64,000 nucleotides of DNA from Streptomyces sp. NBC_01296 (GCF_035984415.1 NZ_CP130721.1:434001-498000), one strand, 5' to 3'; numbered from the stretch's first letter, positions 25,410 through 34,472 are shown. The notes: generated from the sequence alone by a model not told the origin. Made by a program: numbers and translations.

Positions 25410-25748
25410 GTGAACGAAAGTCTTGCGGAGCAGATCGCCCGGCACCGGGCGGTCGTCGGCTGGCTGGAGTGGCAGCTGGGCCAGACCCGCGAGGCCCTGG
25501 CCCGCCTGGAACAGCAAGAAGCCGTCGCCACCGCCCGCAGGCCGACGCCACGGGTACCCGACTGGAAGCTCGAAGCGCACCGCACAGGCCACGGTCCCCG
25601 CCCCTTCCGCGTCCACGCCGGCCACTGCCCCGACGGCCACGGCAAGGAGATCACCCGGCAAGAGGCCCTCCGCCTCCTGGCCGACGGCATCGAGGCGTGT
25701 CCCTTCTGCGGACCGGACCGTGAGCTCCGGATCGACGGTGCCGCATAG
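25410..25748 (+). CDS. DUF6233-family protein
   Basis: 112 residues from a GTG at 25410, immediately after an in-register ATG-TGA. The N-terminal helix (RHRAVVGWLEWQLGQTREAL) and C-terminal PFRVHAGHCPDGH, EALRLLADGIEACPFCGPD match the Streptomyces DUF6233 pattern: a small protein with CxxC-like and His residues that may bind zinc. Function unknown. It stands 50 bases downstream of ku. Confidence 0.75.
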   Translation: MNESLAEQIARHRAVVGWLEWQLGQTREALARLEQQEAVATARRPTPRVPDWKLEAHRTGHGPRPFRVHAGHCPDGHGKEITRQEALRLLADGIEACPFCGPDRELRIDGAA

Positions 25749-26064
25749 GCCCTTGGGACTGGTGGGTTCGCATGTTGAGGCGTCGCGTATTCCTGCCAGG
25801 ATCACCCCTATGGTCACCCTGAGCGATGGCCGACGGTTCATGCTCTATGACCACACTCTGGCGTGCTCTCCTGGAGTCGCTTATCATCCGAGAACTGATT
25901 GAGGGCGTGACCTCGCGGCTGCGCGGACCTGTTAACGGCCCGCCGCTTCCCAGGGGTTACACCGTCTCAGCCAACCATCGCGCTTTGGTGGTCGGGCTGA
26001 GGCGGCATGTCTCGGAGCGGCCACCCTCACAGAAGGATGTCGGCCGTTGAGTTCCGGACCTTTG
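25749..26064. other. intergenic, no supported gene
   Basis: About 316 bases with short overlapping frames only. An Arg-rich frame and a frame beginning MADGSCSMTTLW show no family features. Confidence 0.45.
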
Positions 26065-26265
26065 ATGCGCCTCTTGCTCGTCGCCCTGGCAACTGTCCTG
26101 TCTCTGCTAGTCGCAGTCATCGCTGGTGTGCTGTCTTGGGCAGCGGACGGAAGCATTCCACGCGCAGTGCTCTGCGGTGGCGGGGCATTTGTCGTATGGA
26201 TGACCCTCTCCGTCTCCCTGTACTCAGCCCTGGGCCTGCTCGACAGGGGCATCGGGCAGGGATGA
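26065..26265 (+). CDS. small two-TM membrane protein
   Basis: 66 residues from an ATG at 26065 (a TTG at 26047 is possible). Two hydrophobic helices: LLLVALATVLSLLVAVIAGVL and VLCGGGAFVVWMTLSVSLY. It is a plausible small inner-membrane protein of unknown function. Its stop overlaps the start of the Tn3 remnant. Confidence 0.5.
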   Translation: MRLLLVALATVLSLLVAVIAGVLSWAADGSIPRAVLCGGGAFVVWMTLSVSLYSALGLLDRGIGQG

Positions 26266-26483
26266 TGTGTAGCCCAGCCGGGGAGTTCTTAACTGATAAT
26301 CAGGCCGAGGCGTACGAGAAGTTCACAGAGGAGCTGACGAGGTCGGAGCTGGAGCGGTTCTTCTTCCTGGACGACGTCGACCGGGACCTCATCGCGCTGC
26401 GGCGTACACGGCATCAACAGCGGGGTTTCGCGCTCCAGATGTACACGGTCCGGTACATGGGGCCGTTCGCGGACCGTGTGTAG
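26262..26483 (+). pseudogene. Tn3-family transposase N-terminal remnant
   Basis: From FLTDNQAEAYEKFTEE through RSELERFFFLDDVDRDLIAL and FALQMYTVRYMG, this is the DUF4158 N-terminus of Tn3-family TnpA (about 65 residues). The frame then ends (PFADRV) at 26483, where an intact transposase would continue for about 900 residues. It marks an old Tn3-type insertion at this site. Confidence 0.8.
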
Positions 26484-26536
26484 ACACCAGGGCCGAGCTG
26501 GCCCGGAAGGCCGACGATTCCACTGATACGAGGCTT

Positions 26537-27079
26537 TTAGATGACCTCGCCCTCCGCCTTATCCAGAAAGGCGTTGTAGGATTTACGGACCTCTTCCAAC
26601 TCTCGGGTAAGTTTTTTGTCATCAATCTTCTCGCCGAGGATAACGGGCCCCGTGACCAACTTCCCCAGCGTGTTGCGGTGGTCACTGACCACGTCTAGCA
26701 ACTTTCTGACTTCAGGTGAACCGACCAGTCGCGCCGTGGTTTCCGCCTGAGCTAGCCTCTGGTATGCAGGCATGAAGACGGTGTTGTAAATTTGCTCTGG
26801 CTTCTTATCTGATGCAATGTTCGCATAGGAAGCGATCATGCCGAATACCGCCACTTTGTAGGCTTGATAGTTCGCACCCACCTCTGCATATGCACTCCGC
26901 CGGATGTCGGCCCGCCGCGCACTCTGTGTCGCATCCTGCACTGCCTCCGCCTGGGTGTAGACCAGGATGCTGCCCACGAGGCCGACAAATGCCCCAATCA
27001 AAGCTCCGCTCAGGGCAGTAAAGGCAGGGTTTCGCCATGCCGATCCCTTGGCGCTCTGACTTCCGTTCTCTTGCTGCAT
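26537..27079 (-). CDS. single-TM hypothetical protein, lower GC
   Basis: 180 residues from an ATG at 27079; an ATG at 27112 in the same frame would add 11 less typical residues. One strong TM segment (FTALSGALIGAFVGLVGSILV) near the N-terminus is followed by a long helical domain (RADIRRSAYAEVGANYQAYK, SYNAFLDKAEGEV). Codon use is less GC-rich than the neighbours, suggesting transfer. Topology and size resemble the helical TM proteins of mobile and defence loci, but no domain is recognised. It lies between the Tn3 remnant and a broken STAND ATPase. Confidence 0.65.
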   Translation of the reverse strand: MQQENGSQSAKGSAWRNPAFTALSGALIGAFVGLVGSILVYTQAEAVQDATQSARRADIRRSAYAEVGANYQAYKVAVFGMIASYANIASDKKPEQIYNTVFMPAYQRLAQAETTARLVGSPEVRKLLDVVSDHRNTLGKLVTGPVILGEKIDDKKLTRELEEVRKSYNAFLDKAEGEVI

Positions 27080-27131
27080 GGAGTCAGGTGTACATCCGAA
27101 CGTGCAGCTCAAGACCGCGGGCGCGCAGTGG

Positions 27132-28585
27132 CTACTCTGTTCTAGAGTGCCGCGGCCCGTGATTTTGGACCATTAGAGCTGCTACGCCGAGTTGGACTGG
27201 CTTACTGCGTCTTGGCGTACGAAGGGTGTCCGGGTCCAGGGGAAGGTCGAAGGCGTCCACCAGGCTGACAGCGCGCAGGAGGTGGCGCTCGTTGGGGGTG
27301 AGGTCGGCCAGGGTGCGGGTGAGCAGCGCGGGGAAGTCGGTCCCGAAGTCCGCGGGCGTGGGGGTGCGGCCGGCTCGGCGGAGCTCCAGGAAGCGCAGGA
27401 CGGCGAGGTCGAGGTAGAGGGGCAGGCCGTGGGAGCGTTCGGCGATCACCGTGCGTAGGTGAGCGTCGATGAGGGGCTGGCCGTCGCGGGTCAGGCCCGG
27501 GCGAGGTAGTCGGAGCAGTCCTCGGGTGAGAAGTCGCCGATGAGGACCTGGCGGCTGCTCTCGGTCGGGGTGCCGGCGGTGCGGGGGCCGGGTACGGCCT
27601 GTCCGACGAGCCCGGGCCAGCCGGTGGGGCCGGTCCAGTCGAGCTGGCCTTCCAGAGCCGGGTCGGCCCACTGCAGGCGGCCGCGGCCGGTGACGATGAA
27701 GAACGCTCCGGGCATCAGCCACACCAGGCGCTGCAGGAGCCGTTCGAGGTCGCGGTGCGTGCGGGTGCCGGTTTCCTCGAACGTGTCCAGCAGGATCACC
27801 GGGGCCACGGCCTGGTCGGCGGGGAGCTGGGCGAGCTCCCATGCCAGCAGGTGCGGGTAGTAGGAGAGCGCGTCGACGTCAGGCTCGACGTCCAGGAGGT
27901 CGGCCAGGCGGGCGCAGCCGGCCAAAGCCCGGACCGTCTGACGGCGCTCGCGGATCGCGGTGGTCAGGGCGCCGGTGAGCTGGCCGATCGCGCTGCCGAC
28001 GGTGCCGGGCAGCAGCAGAGCCTGGGCAACATCGCTGAGTGCGGACTGCATCTGCTGGGGCAGGTTCTTGCCGAACCGTGCGGCAAGACCGCCGCGGCGC
28101 AGGTACTCCTCCAGTGATTCGCCGGGGTGCTGGTGCTCCCAGTAGCGGCGTAGCGCGATGTCGAAGGCGGGCAGCGGCCGGTTGAGGTGGGCGGCGAGGG
28201 CGAGACGGATGGTGAGGACGACGCGCTCGAAGTCCACGCCGGCGGACCGGGCGAGGTCGATCCGGACCGGCAGCAGGGTCGGTCGGGCGGGCCAGACGGG
28301 CGCACCCCAGCGGGCCGGGCGGCTCTCGGCGCCGGCGATCGCAGCCTCCAGGGTCCGCGACAGCGTGGTCTTCCCGATCCCCCCGACTCCGTGCATGACC
28401 AGAATGTTGTTCCGAGGGGCTTCCAGGTCCTCCACGGTGAAACCGGGGGCGGTGATGCGGGCCAGGTGTTCGCCGAGGGCGGCCTGAACGATCTGCCACT
28501 GCCCCTGCCGGTTCGTGAACGCCTCCGTCGCCGACACGTTCCGGTCGTTGGTGCTGAACAACGCCCGCAGATCCCGCCCTGCCAT
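27132..28585 (-). pseudogene. STAND/AAA ATPase, frameshifted and 3'-truncated
   Basis: Start at 28585 (MAGRDLRALFSTNDRNVSAT). Walker A is HGVGGIGKTTLSR (about residues 65-77), and a Walker B-like VILLDTFEETGTRTH lies near residue 264, followed by VTGRGRLQW. The frame stops at about 27491 after SDYLARA, but the neighbouring frame continues the same protein (GLTRDGQPLIDAHLRTVIAE, LPLYLDLAVLRFLEL), so a one- or two-base shift has occurred there. After about 27200 the sequence no longer looks like the family, so the C-terminal sensor region is lost. It belongs to the ATP-binding regulatory or conflict NTPases common in Streptomyces. Probably inactive. Confidence 0.75.
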
Positions 28586-28703
28586 CGCTCACCCCTGGTG
28601 ATCGTCTCCTGGCTCCTCAACCTATGCCCGCCCAGCGCGCAGTGAAGGTGCGTCAGCAAGAATTGGCTGGTCAAGTACGTCAGCACGACCAAGGTGGTAC
28701 GCC

Positions 28704-28991
28704 ATGACAGGCCCCCTCACCCCCGAAGACCCCACATCCCAGCCGCTCCACCAGGCCGGCGGAGACGCACAGCAGGCCGAGCGCACCGTGAAGGAGGTGA
28801 TCCGCTGGTACAACGCCCGCCTCACCGAGGCCCGCGACAGCGGCCTGGACGCGGAGACCATCGAAGGGCTGAGGGCAGGGCGGGACCAGGCCGTGGACGA
28901 CCTGGACCGGCTCGAGGACGCCGACGAGGACACCACGGTGCAGATCGCCGTGGCCTACGCCGCCCGGCTCAAGGAACTGACCGGAAGCTGA
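28704..28991 (+). CDS. small acidic helical protein
   Basis: 95 residues from the ATG at 28704, divergent from the broken STAND ATPase. It is almost entirely helical and acidic (QAERTVKEVIRWYNARLTEA, DDLDRLEDADEDTTVQIAVA). No family is recognised; it might be a small partner of the ATPase, given the shared 118-bp divergent promoter region. Confidence 0.6.
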   Translation: MTGPLTPEDPTSQPLHQAGGDAQQAERTVKEVIRWYNARLTEARDSGLDAETIEGLRAGRDQAVDDLDRLEDADEDTTVQIAVAYAARLKELTGS

Positions 28992-29409
28992 GCCAGTTGG
29001 CTTTGTTCACGGGTTGTGAAGCCCGTTCGTCATGACTTTGGGAGGCACCCGCCGAGGCGCGATGCCGATGTCCACGAGAACCGGAGGCAGCGAGGCCCTC
29101 GGGAGGGATCCGAACGGTCAGTAGCGACAACTGGCCGATCTTGATTCCGGTTCGATGGCTCGCCCTGTTTCCGCTGGGAGATCCCGGGTGCCGTCGAGGG
29201 GCTGGCAGCGGGCGAGGAGCCCGCGATGCGCGGTCGGGCGGCGGGCCCTCCCGCGGCGGCGAAGGACGCGTCCTGTAGCCACCGGCAGCCGGTGGCACCG
29301 GGGGACTTCACCGGTTTCCACCCTAAGCGCATCGCCGTGTTGTGCGGGTCATCCTGCTTAGTGGTGGGGATGATCTGTTGGGTAGCACTCCAGCGAGGGG
29401 ATTTGCACA
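28992..29409. other. intergenic with a hairpin; no supported gene
   Basis: About 420 bases. A near-perfect stem-loop, GCCACCGG-cag-CCGGTGGC, lies at 29278-29296. Sequences around 28990-29130 include CCAGTTG in inverted orientation (28994 and about 29125), too short to define an element. Arg/Pro-rich frames here are not supported. Confidence 0.45.
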
Positions 29410-29667
29410 GTGCAGCAGGTCACGATGTACACCCAAGCGGTCTGTCCGTACTCCGAGCGAGCTGGAAGGCTCCTTCTTGAGCGGGGGGTAGCGAACATCG
29501 AGAGGGTCAGGATCGACCTGGATCCGGCGGCCCGTGACACGATGCTGGAGAGGACCAAGCGAAGGACGACGCCCCAGATCTTCATTGGAGACACTCACGT
29601 CGGTGGGTTCGACGATTTGGCGGCGCTCGACCGGGAAGGCAAGCTCCTGCCGCTGCTCGGTGGTTAA
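29410..29667 (+). CDS. glutaredoxin-like protein (CPYS)
   Basis: 85 residues from a GTG at 29410. The sequence follows glutaredoxin 3: MYTQAVCPYSERAGRLLLER with active site CPYS, then TTPQIFIGDTHVGGFDDLAAL, which contains the cis-Pro (TPQ) and the GG motif that binds glutathione. The second active-site Cys is Ser, giving a monothiol enzyme. Streptomyces use mycothiol instead of glutathione, so the natural co-thiol is unclear. Lower GC than neighbours at the 5' end. It stands alone. Confidence 0.85.
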   Translation: MQQVTMYTQAVCPYSERAGRLLLERGVANIERVRIDLDPAARDTMLERTKRRTTPQIFIGDTHVGGFDDLAALDREGKLLPLLGG

Positions 29668-30166
29668 TCAGGGGATCTTTAACCGCGGCGCGTCGGCCGG
29701 GTTGGTTGACGCCGATCCCACCCCGGCTTCGGCACAGCCGCCTGCGCTGTGAGAGCGATCATCGGGTGCCGCTAGTGGAAGCGGACGACGACGCACCCCC
29801 GCGTTTCCGGCTCGGCCGTCGTTGCCTTCGCGGCCAGCGGTGCGGCCGTCGGCGGAGCCCCCAGTACCGGCGCCGCAGGAGGTGGGAACCGGACCGGCGG
29901 CGCTGCCGCCGTCGCCGCCCCTGGCGGTGCCGCCGACGCCTTTGGTGCCGTTAGTACCCGTGGTGCCGCAAGACGGCGTCGAAGCCGCGCTGCCGGTCAC
30001 CTGACTCCGTAGCCAGCGATTTTGTCCCCCGCTACCCAGTTTCCGAAGCCGCCCGGACCGCCGACACGGCTTTCCGGCGGTGGGCGGTGCGCGGCGTCAT
30101 GAACAACGGCTCTGCGCCGACAGTCAGGGTGACTCCCGAACTGCCGTCGAAACGCTGCTCTTCGAC
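29668..30166. other. intergenic up to the ISL3 element; no supported gene
   Basis: About 500 bases. The frame 29822-30004 is Pro/Val-rich low complexity (PLVPLVPVVPQ). Nothing else is convincing. Confidence 0.45.
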
Positions 30167-30199
30167 GGTTCTGGCACAGATCTTGGGGAGTCGTCGCGG
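30167..30199 (+). repeat. left inverted repeat of ISL3 element
   Basis: 33 bp, exact reverse complement of 32412-32444. Confidence 0.92.
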
Positions 30200-30234
30200 G
30201 GGGGGTGACGGCATTGTTCGATTAGAGGACCGCG

Positions 30235-30567
30235 TCATCTGGTGCTGGCCAGGTTCTTGGATACGAGCACGGCAAGTTGGTGCAACCGCTGGAGATACTG
30301 AGCTCCTGCAGGATCTTTGATCCCAGGGATGGCGCGGTCCAGGTCCTCGATACAGCTCAGCAGGATGCGCTCGTTCTCCGCATCGAGTGTGCCGTCGTTG
30401 TTGAGCCATGCCAGCACGCAGCCAGCGGTGTACAGGTCGAGCAACCACACGTCTGTGGCCTCGAACTTGGCACGCCGTAGGCTGTCGGGGAAGGGTGCTT
30501 GGCGGTGTTCCTGCCAAAGACGACCTGCGGTCTGCACCTGCTCAGCTGATTCGCTCATATGAGCCAT
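30235..30567 (-). CDS. passenger hypothetical protein inside ISL3 element
   Basis: 110 residues from an ATG at 30567 (ATG at 30558 also possible). Helical, with WLLDLYTAGCVLAWLNNDGT and ENERILLSCIEDLDRAIPG; no TM segment or known motif. Located between the ISL3 transposase and the left inverted repeat, in the same orientation as the transposase and 108 bases after it. ISL3 elements with accessory ORFs are known; this one is unassigned. Confidence 0.6.
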   Translation of the reverse strand: MAHMSESAEQVQTAGRLWQEHRQAPFPDSLRRAKFEATDVWLLDLYTAGCVLAWLNNDGTLDAENERILLSCIEDLDRAIPGIKDPAGAQYLQRLHQLAVLVSKNLASTR

Positions 30568-30675
30568 CTTGCAGTAGCCGGTGCGTAGGTCGGAGCGCCG
30601 CTGTGGGGTATTGGGCGGCCGACCCTCCGATCGCGAACGTGCTCGTCCACAACACGCCAGCACCGTCTCTGGGTG

Positions 30676-32283
30676 CTACTGAAGCAGGATCATCTTGCGG
30701 AGCAGGCCGAATCCGGCTCGCCCGTAGAGCTGCCTCTTGATCTTCTTGATGCGATTCACGGCGCCCTCCACTCTGCCCGAGCTCCAGTCGAGGGTGAGTC
30801 CGGCGGTCACGGCGTCGAAGTCGCGGTGCAGGTGGAGAGCGAAGCCGGTTAGGCCGGGCAGCTGGCTCGCATCGACGGCGTCGATCCAGGTGGGGAGCGT
30901 GGCGCCTCGTCGTTCGGTGAGGATCTCGCCGAAGTCGCGGATGTGACCGGCGGCGGTGTCCAGTTCAGGGCAGCCTGCCAGGACATCCTTCAGACCGGCG
31001 CGGTCGTCGTCGCTCAGCGCGGTGGGGTGCCGGATGAGCCAACCGGTCACCTGCCGCACCGACGGCGGCCGCGGCGCCGCGTCGGCCGGAGTCCTGCGGA
31101 GGGTCGCGACGTGGGCGCGGACCATCTGGTAGGTGACGGGCGCGTTAGCAGCATTGAGTTCGCCGTGTAGTCGGGTGACGCTGGTGCATCCGTCGGCGAA
31201 TCGCCGCTCGAGGTAGGGCTTGTATGGGTCGAGCCTGCTGGGTCGGGGCCGATTTTCGCGGATGGTGTCCTGCCAGCGTGCGGCGTTCGCGTACCGGAGC
31301 ACGGTGTTGAGACCCCAGCTCAGGTGCCGGGCGATTGCCCGGCGTGAGTGACCTTGGGCCAGCAATTCGTGGACCAAGGCGTGTGCTGCCTTCTTCCGGT
31401 CGGCCCGCCGGCCGACGGGATCCGAATCGCCCTGCGGCCAACCGGCAGCCACTCGGATGGCCTGCGGCAGCGTGCCGCTGGGTGATGGGTTGCGCAGGCA
31501 GTCGCGGTGGGCGGCGACGCAGGTCTCCACGGCCCGGCCGAGGCCCTGCCACAGATGGAACCGGTCGGCGACCTGCAAAGCGTCGGGGGCACCGCGCCGG
31601 GCACCCCCGGCGTAGGCGCCCGCCCGGTCCCGGCAGATGATCTCCACGCCGGGGTGGCTGATCAGCCAGGTCGCCAGTGGCCCGGCTTCACGGGTCGGGA
31701 GCACATCGACCACGCGATGGTCTTCGACGCTGGTCAAGACGGTGGAGTAGGTCTGGCCACGACGGATCGCGAAGTCGTCCACACCCAGCACACGCGGCGT
31801 GCTGAACCGTGGATCAGGCAATGCCATGACCCGGCGTAACAAGGTCATCCGTCCCGCACCGAAGCCCAGCTGGGCCGCCAGCCGAGCGCCGGCCCGACCG
31901 GCCAGCGCGAGCCCCACCCGCTCCAGGGCGCGGTTGAGCCGCTTGGTGAACCGTGCGTGCGGGGCGGCCAGCTGGAAGAACGGCTCGGCGAACGTCCGGC
32001 GCGGGCAGTCCGTCGCTCCGCAGATGAAGCGCCGGACCGTCAGCCGGATCACGAAGCCCTGCTCAGCGAGCGGAAGATCCTTCAGCCTGCGCTGATAGCG
32101 GTCGTGGACTCGGTCCGAGAAGCGGCCGCAGTCCGGACATGCAGAGCCGATCGCGCGGCCTCTCGCCACTACCTCGACCCAGCCGAATCCGGCCGTCACA
32201 GCCTCGACATCCACATCGTCGATCCCGTCGAACACCAGCAAGTCCCAGAACGGTGCATCGGTCTGCATGACCAGCACCATCAC
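30676..32283 (-). CDS. ISL3-family transposase
   Basis: 535 residues from an ATG at 32283 (ATG 32268 possible). An N-terminal zinc-binding region (CPDCGRF, CGATDCPRRTF) is followed by the DDE_Tnp_ISL3 core: GVDDFAIRRGQTY with the first Asp, EIICRDRAGAYA with the second, and RVEGAVNRIKKIKRQLYGRA with the catalytic Glu near the C-terminus. An HTH (QGHSRRAIARHLSWGLNTV) is inserted in the middle, as in the IS1001/IS204 type. Full length and uninterrupted. Confidence 0.93.
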   Translation of the reverse strand: MMVLVMQTDAPFWDLLVFDGIDDVDVEAVTAGFGWVEVVARGRAIGSACPDCGRFSDRVHDRYQRRLKDLPLAEQGFVIRLTVRRFICGATDCPRRTFAEPFFQLAAPHARFTKRLNRALERVGLALAGRAGARLAAQLGFGAGRMTLLRRVMALPDPRFSTPRVLGVDDFAIRRGQTYSTVLTSVEDHRVVDVLPTREAGPLATWLISHPGVEIICRDRAGAYAGGARRGAPDALQVADRFHLWQGLGRAVETCVAAHRDCLRNPSPSGTLPQAIRVAAGWPQGDSDPVGRRADRKKAAHALVHELLAQGHSRRAIARHLSWGLNTVLRYANAARWQDTIRENRPRPSRLDPYKPYLERRFADGCTSVTRLHGELNAANAPVTYQMVRAHVATLRRTPADAAPRPPSVRQVTGWLIRHPTALSDDDRAGLKDVLAGCPELDTAAGHIRDFGEILTERRGATLPTWIDAVDASQLPGLTGFALHLHRDFDAVTAGLTLDWSSGRVEGAVNRIKKIKRQLYGRAGFGLLRKMILLQ

Positions 32284-32411
32284 CGTCCATGGCCGCCCGC
32301 ATCAGCGGCCGGCAGATACCTGAGGGAGCGTCAATTCGAGGCGCGGACGACCACGGCGTACGCGGTCTCACGCGAACCCGTCTCCTCACAATCGAACATC
32401 GGGGTAACTCT

Positions 32412-32444
32412 CCGCGACGACTCCCCAAGATCTGTGCCAGAACC
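32412..32444 (-). repeat. right inverted repeat of ISL3 element
   Basis: 33 bp ending TGCCAGAACC, complementary to 30167-30199. Confidence 0.92.
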
Positions 32445-33252
32445 CCCAACTCGTGAACAGAGCCAGCCGTGGGTTGGTGGACGGAGCTGGCCTGCGACAT
32501 GATCGCTGCCCGCCGGTGCGGTCGGCCCGCCGCCACGAGCGCAATGACGTACCTCTTGGCCAACCGCCGGGCCATGCCCGCGCGGCTTCGCCATATTTCC
32601 ATGCTGGTCGGACTGCGCAGCCATCCCCCGCTGCTGCTGCGCCGCTGGTGGGTCAGGCACGTCCCCGCGCTCCCTGCCACGGACGCGACAGCACCTACCG
32701 CATCCTGGAACATCGGACGCTGACCATCTTCCTCGAGGCAGCGAACCGGGACGCTACACCATGCGAACGGCTCAATGAGCCTTTTCAGCGTTGCCCCTCC
32801 AGGTGGGGACGGCTGCGGCGATTGACGTCATGCGGTTGGGGCTTACGCGGGACCGGCGGAAGACTCGCCAGGACTGGAGCCACGCCATCGCGCGTTCGAC
32901 GGGTACCCGGGCCTGGGCCAGTACTCGGTTGACCGTGCGCTGGGTCGGGGACAGTTCCCCGCCAGGAGGCCGGCCGTGCCCACGACCTGACGGCGGCCCG
33001 CGCCAGGCTGAAGAGCTCAGTAATCGTCAGCCCCTCCCCAGGCTGGCTGAGCTGATGCTCGCCCCGGAAGCTGCCGGTAGACTTTTCACTAGGAGCGGCG
33101 ACTCCCATCTGGCAGGTTCTTTCATATTCACTTGCCCACTTCTAGCGAGTCCCGAGTTTTTGAGGCTGTCAAACTGGGGTTGGCATCCTCACATGACGTC
33201 CGAATATGGCCGGGCATGACGTCGCCTTCTACCAACCCACGGGGGAGCACTC
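32445..33252. other. IS debris region, no intact gene
   Basis: About 800 bases between the ISL3 element and a secreted-protein gene. It includes an IS5-like transposase tail (32773-32965, separate entry). The frame 32469-32723 (RRCGRPAATSAMTYLLANRR) lacks family features. Confidence 0.5.
32773..32965 (-). pseudogene. IS5-like transposase C-terminal remnant (copy A)
   Basis: The minus strand reads VNRVLAQARVPVERAMAWLQ, SWRVFRRSRVSPNRMTSIAA, the C-terminal block of IS5-family DDE_Tnp_4 transposases with the catalytic Glu in VERAMA. It ends by the terminus TGAGCCTTTTCAGCGTTGCC (32773-32798 region). A diverged copy in the same orientation is at 34473-34660. Confidence 0.75.
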
Positions 33253-33714
33253 ATGGGTATCCTCAGTCGCTCGAATCTGCACCACTCGCGGCGCACCACG
33301 ACCATTTTCATGGCAACGATCGCCGCGATTGGCTTCAGCGTTCCCAACGTAACCCTGGCGCACTCAACGACCCAAGGCGCTCACTCTGTGATATCTGCGG
33401 GGCCCTGCAGTGGCCCCGATATGCCGTCCCTGTGGACCTACGAATTCGATCATCATTTGAAGCTCAGCGGCGCCTGCTACACCCTTCATGGCAGGGTCTA
33501 CGTTAAGGTAAAGCTCAATAGTGGCACTGTGTACTTCAGTAGATGGATGACAGCCCGCGAGCATCCCTATCACACTGAGGGCTGGTTCAATGTTGACACA
33601 AACCTCTATTCTCCCTGTAATCAACCTGTGAACAACGGCTACGCGCGCGCGTACGATCAGGGGACGGATAGGTGGTCGCCCAGAGTCCCCGTAACGATCT
33701 GTTCCCTCCTCTGA
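33253..33714 (+). CDS. small secreted protein, low GC
   Basis: 153 residues from the ATG at 33253. A long signal peptide (TTTIFMATIAAIGFSVPNV, cleavage near TLAHS) is followed by a mature domain of about 110 residues with cysteines at GPCSG, SGACY, YSPCNQ and TICSLL, likely two disulfides. Many aromatic residues (YTLHGRVYVKVKL, VYFSRWMTARE) suggest a beta-sandwich. Codon use is clearly less GC-rich than the flanking genes. It is followed by another secreted protein; both sit between two IS5-like remnants. Function unknown. Confidence 0.7.
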   Translation: MGILSRSNLHHSRRTTTIFMATIAAIGFSVPNVTLAHSTTQGAHSVISAGPCSGPDMPSLWTYEFDHHLKLSGACYTLHGRVYVKVKLNSGTVYFSRWMTAREHPYHTEGWFNVDTNLYSPCNQPVNNGYARAYDQGTDRWSPRVPVTICSLL

Positions 33715-33862
33715 GTAGGGGGCGGGCGGGCCGCCTGCCGCATGTCTATCCCCACGACAGCCGGGTGATTGACAGAAGGGCGTTTGCGCTGCCTCGGTTG
33801 TCGATATCGGTCAACCACGTCCTCCTACGCGGCCTGGCATCTTTGAACGCCTGGTGATTGCG

Positions 33863-34459
33863 ATGAGCCGAAGAACTTTCCTTCTTTTCCCTCTGACCGT
33901 TTCGCTATTTGGTCTGGGACTCGCGCCCCTCGGCGCCTCCGCGGGGGACTGCGATATCTTCCCGGGTGGGATCTGCCCGCCATTCTCGGGTCCCCGGCGA
34001 CCGCCAGACTTCGGTGACGGATGGTGGAACATCAAGAGCACGTTCACCCGAGATCTAGTGGTGGACGCCTCCGGCGGAGTCTTCCTTCAGCCCGACAGCA
34101 ACGGGGAGAGCCAGCAGTTCCGCTTCCGGCCCAAAGGCAGCCAGTTCCAGATCGAGGTGCGCAGCACGGGACTATGCCTAGAAGGCAGCGACCACTGGAA
34201 AGCCGGAGCGGAAAGGGTTCACACGGCTGAGTGTGACGCGGAGACCAGCTATCAGTTCTGGAAGATCGAACCCCACCCGGAAGGATTCGGCTTCAGGATC
34301 AGGCGCTCAACGGGCGCGCTCCGATGCCTGGACGCACATAACCCGAGTCTTACCGCGCCCCCACGAGGAACCTATTTGCAGGAATGGACATGCCATGCCA
34401 GGGAGAATCAGTCTTGGTCGTTCCTTGACGCGTCCCCTGTTCCATTCGACGTCCGCTGA
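33863..34459 (+). CDS. secreted ricin-type beta-trefoil lectin-like protein
   Basis: 198 residues from the ATG at 33863 (a GTG at 33854 is possible). N-terminal RR plus hydrophobic helix (RRTFLLFPLTVSLFGLGLAP) and an Ala-x-Ala-like site give an exported protein; the RR could be a Tat signal. The mature part has the sugar-binding RICIN pattern: SGGVFLQPDSNGESQQFRF, STGLCLEGSDHW, YQFWKIEP and NQSWSF, which are degenerate QxW repeats. It would bind carbohydrate outside the cell. Lower GC than the neighbours; located 148 bases after another secreted protein gene between IS remnants. Confidence 0.72.
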   Translation: MSRRTFLLFPLTVSLFGLGLAPLGASAGDCDIFPGGICPPFSGPRRPPDFGDGWWNIKSTFTRDLVVDASGGVFLQPDSNGESQQFRFRPKGSQFQIEVRSTGLCLEGSDHWKAGAERVHTAECDAETSYQFWKIEPHPEGFGFRIRRSTGALRCLDAHNPSLTAPPRGTYLQEWTCHARENQSWSFLDASPVPFDVR

Positions 34460-34472
34460 GCTCTTTCAGCCT

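Larger units (their letters stand above)
30167..32444. mobile_element. ISL3-family element with passenger ORF
   Basis: 2278 bp bounded by perfect 33-bp inverted repeats, 30167-30199 (starting GGTTCTGGCACAGATCTTGG) and 32412-32444; weaker similarity extends further inward (ATTGTTCGATTAGA and its partner). The 8-bp flanks TCTTCGAC and CCCAACTC differ, so no target duplication is visible, suggesting later rearrangement. It contains the ISL3 transposase and, between transposase and left end, a 110-residue ORF. Confidence 0.88.

Noticed and set aside
24116..25690. 524-codon minus-strand frame over ku
   Set aside because: Antisense of a clear Ku protein; low complexity.
28990..29135. Possible miniature element with CCAGTTG ends
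   Set aside because: Complementarity of about 8 bases is too short, and no target duplication is seen.
32469..32723. 84-codon plus-strand frame after the ISL3 element
   Set aside because: Some hydrophobic character, but no start context, motif or continuity; more likely IS debris.
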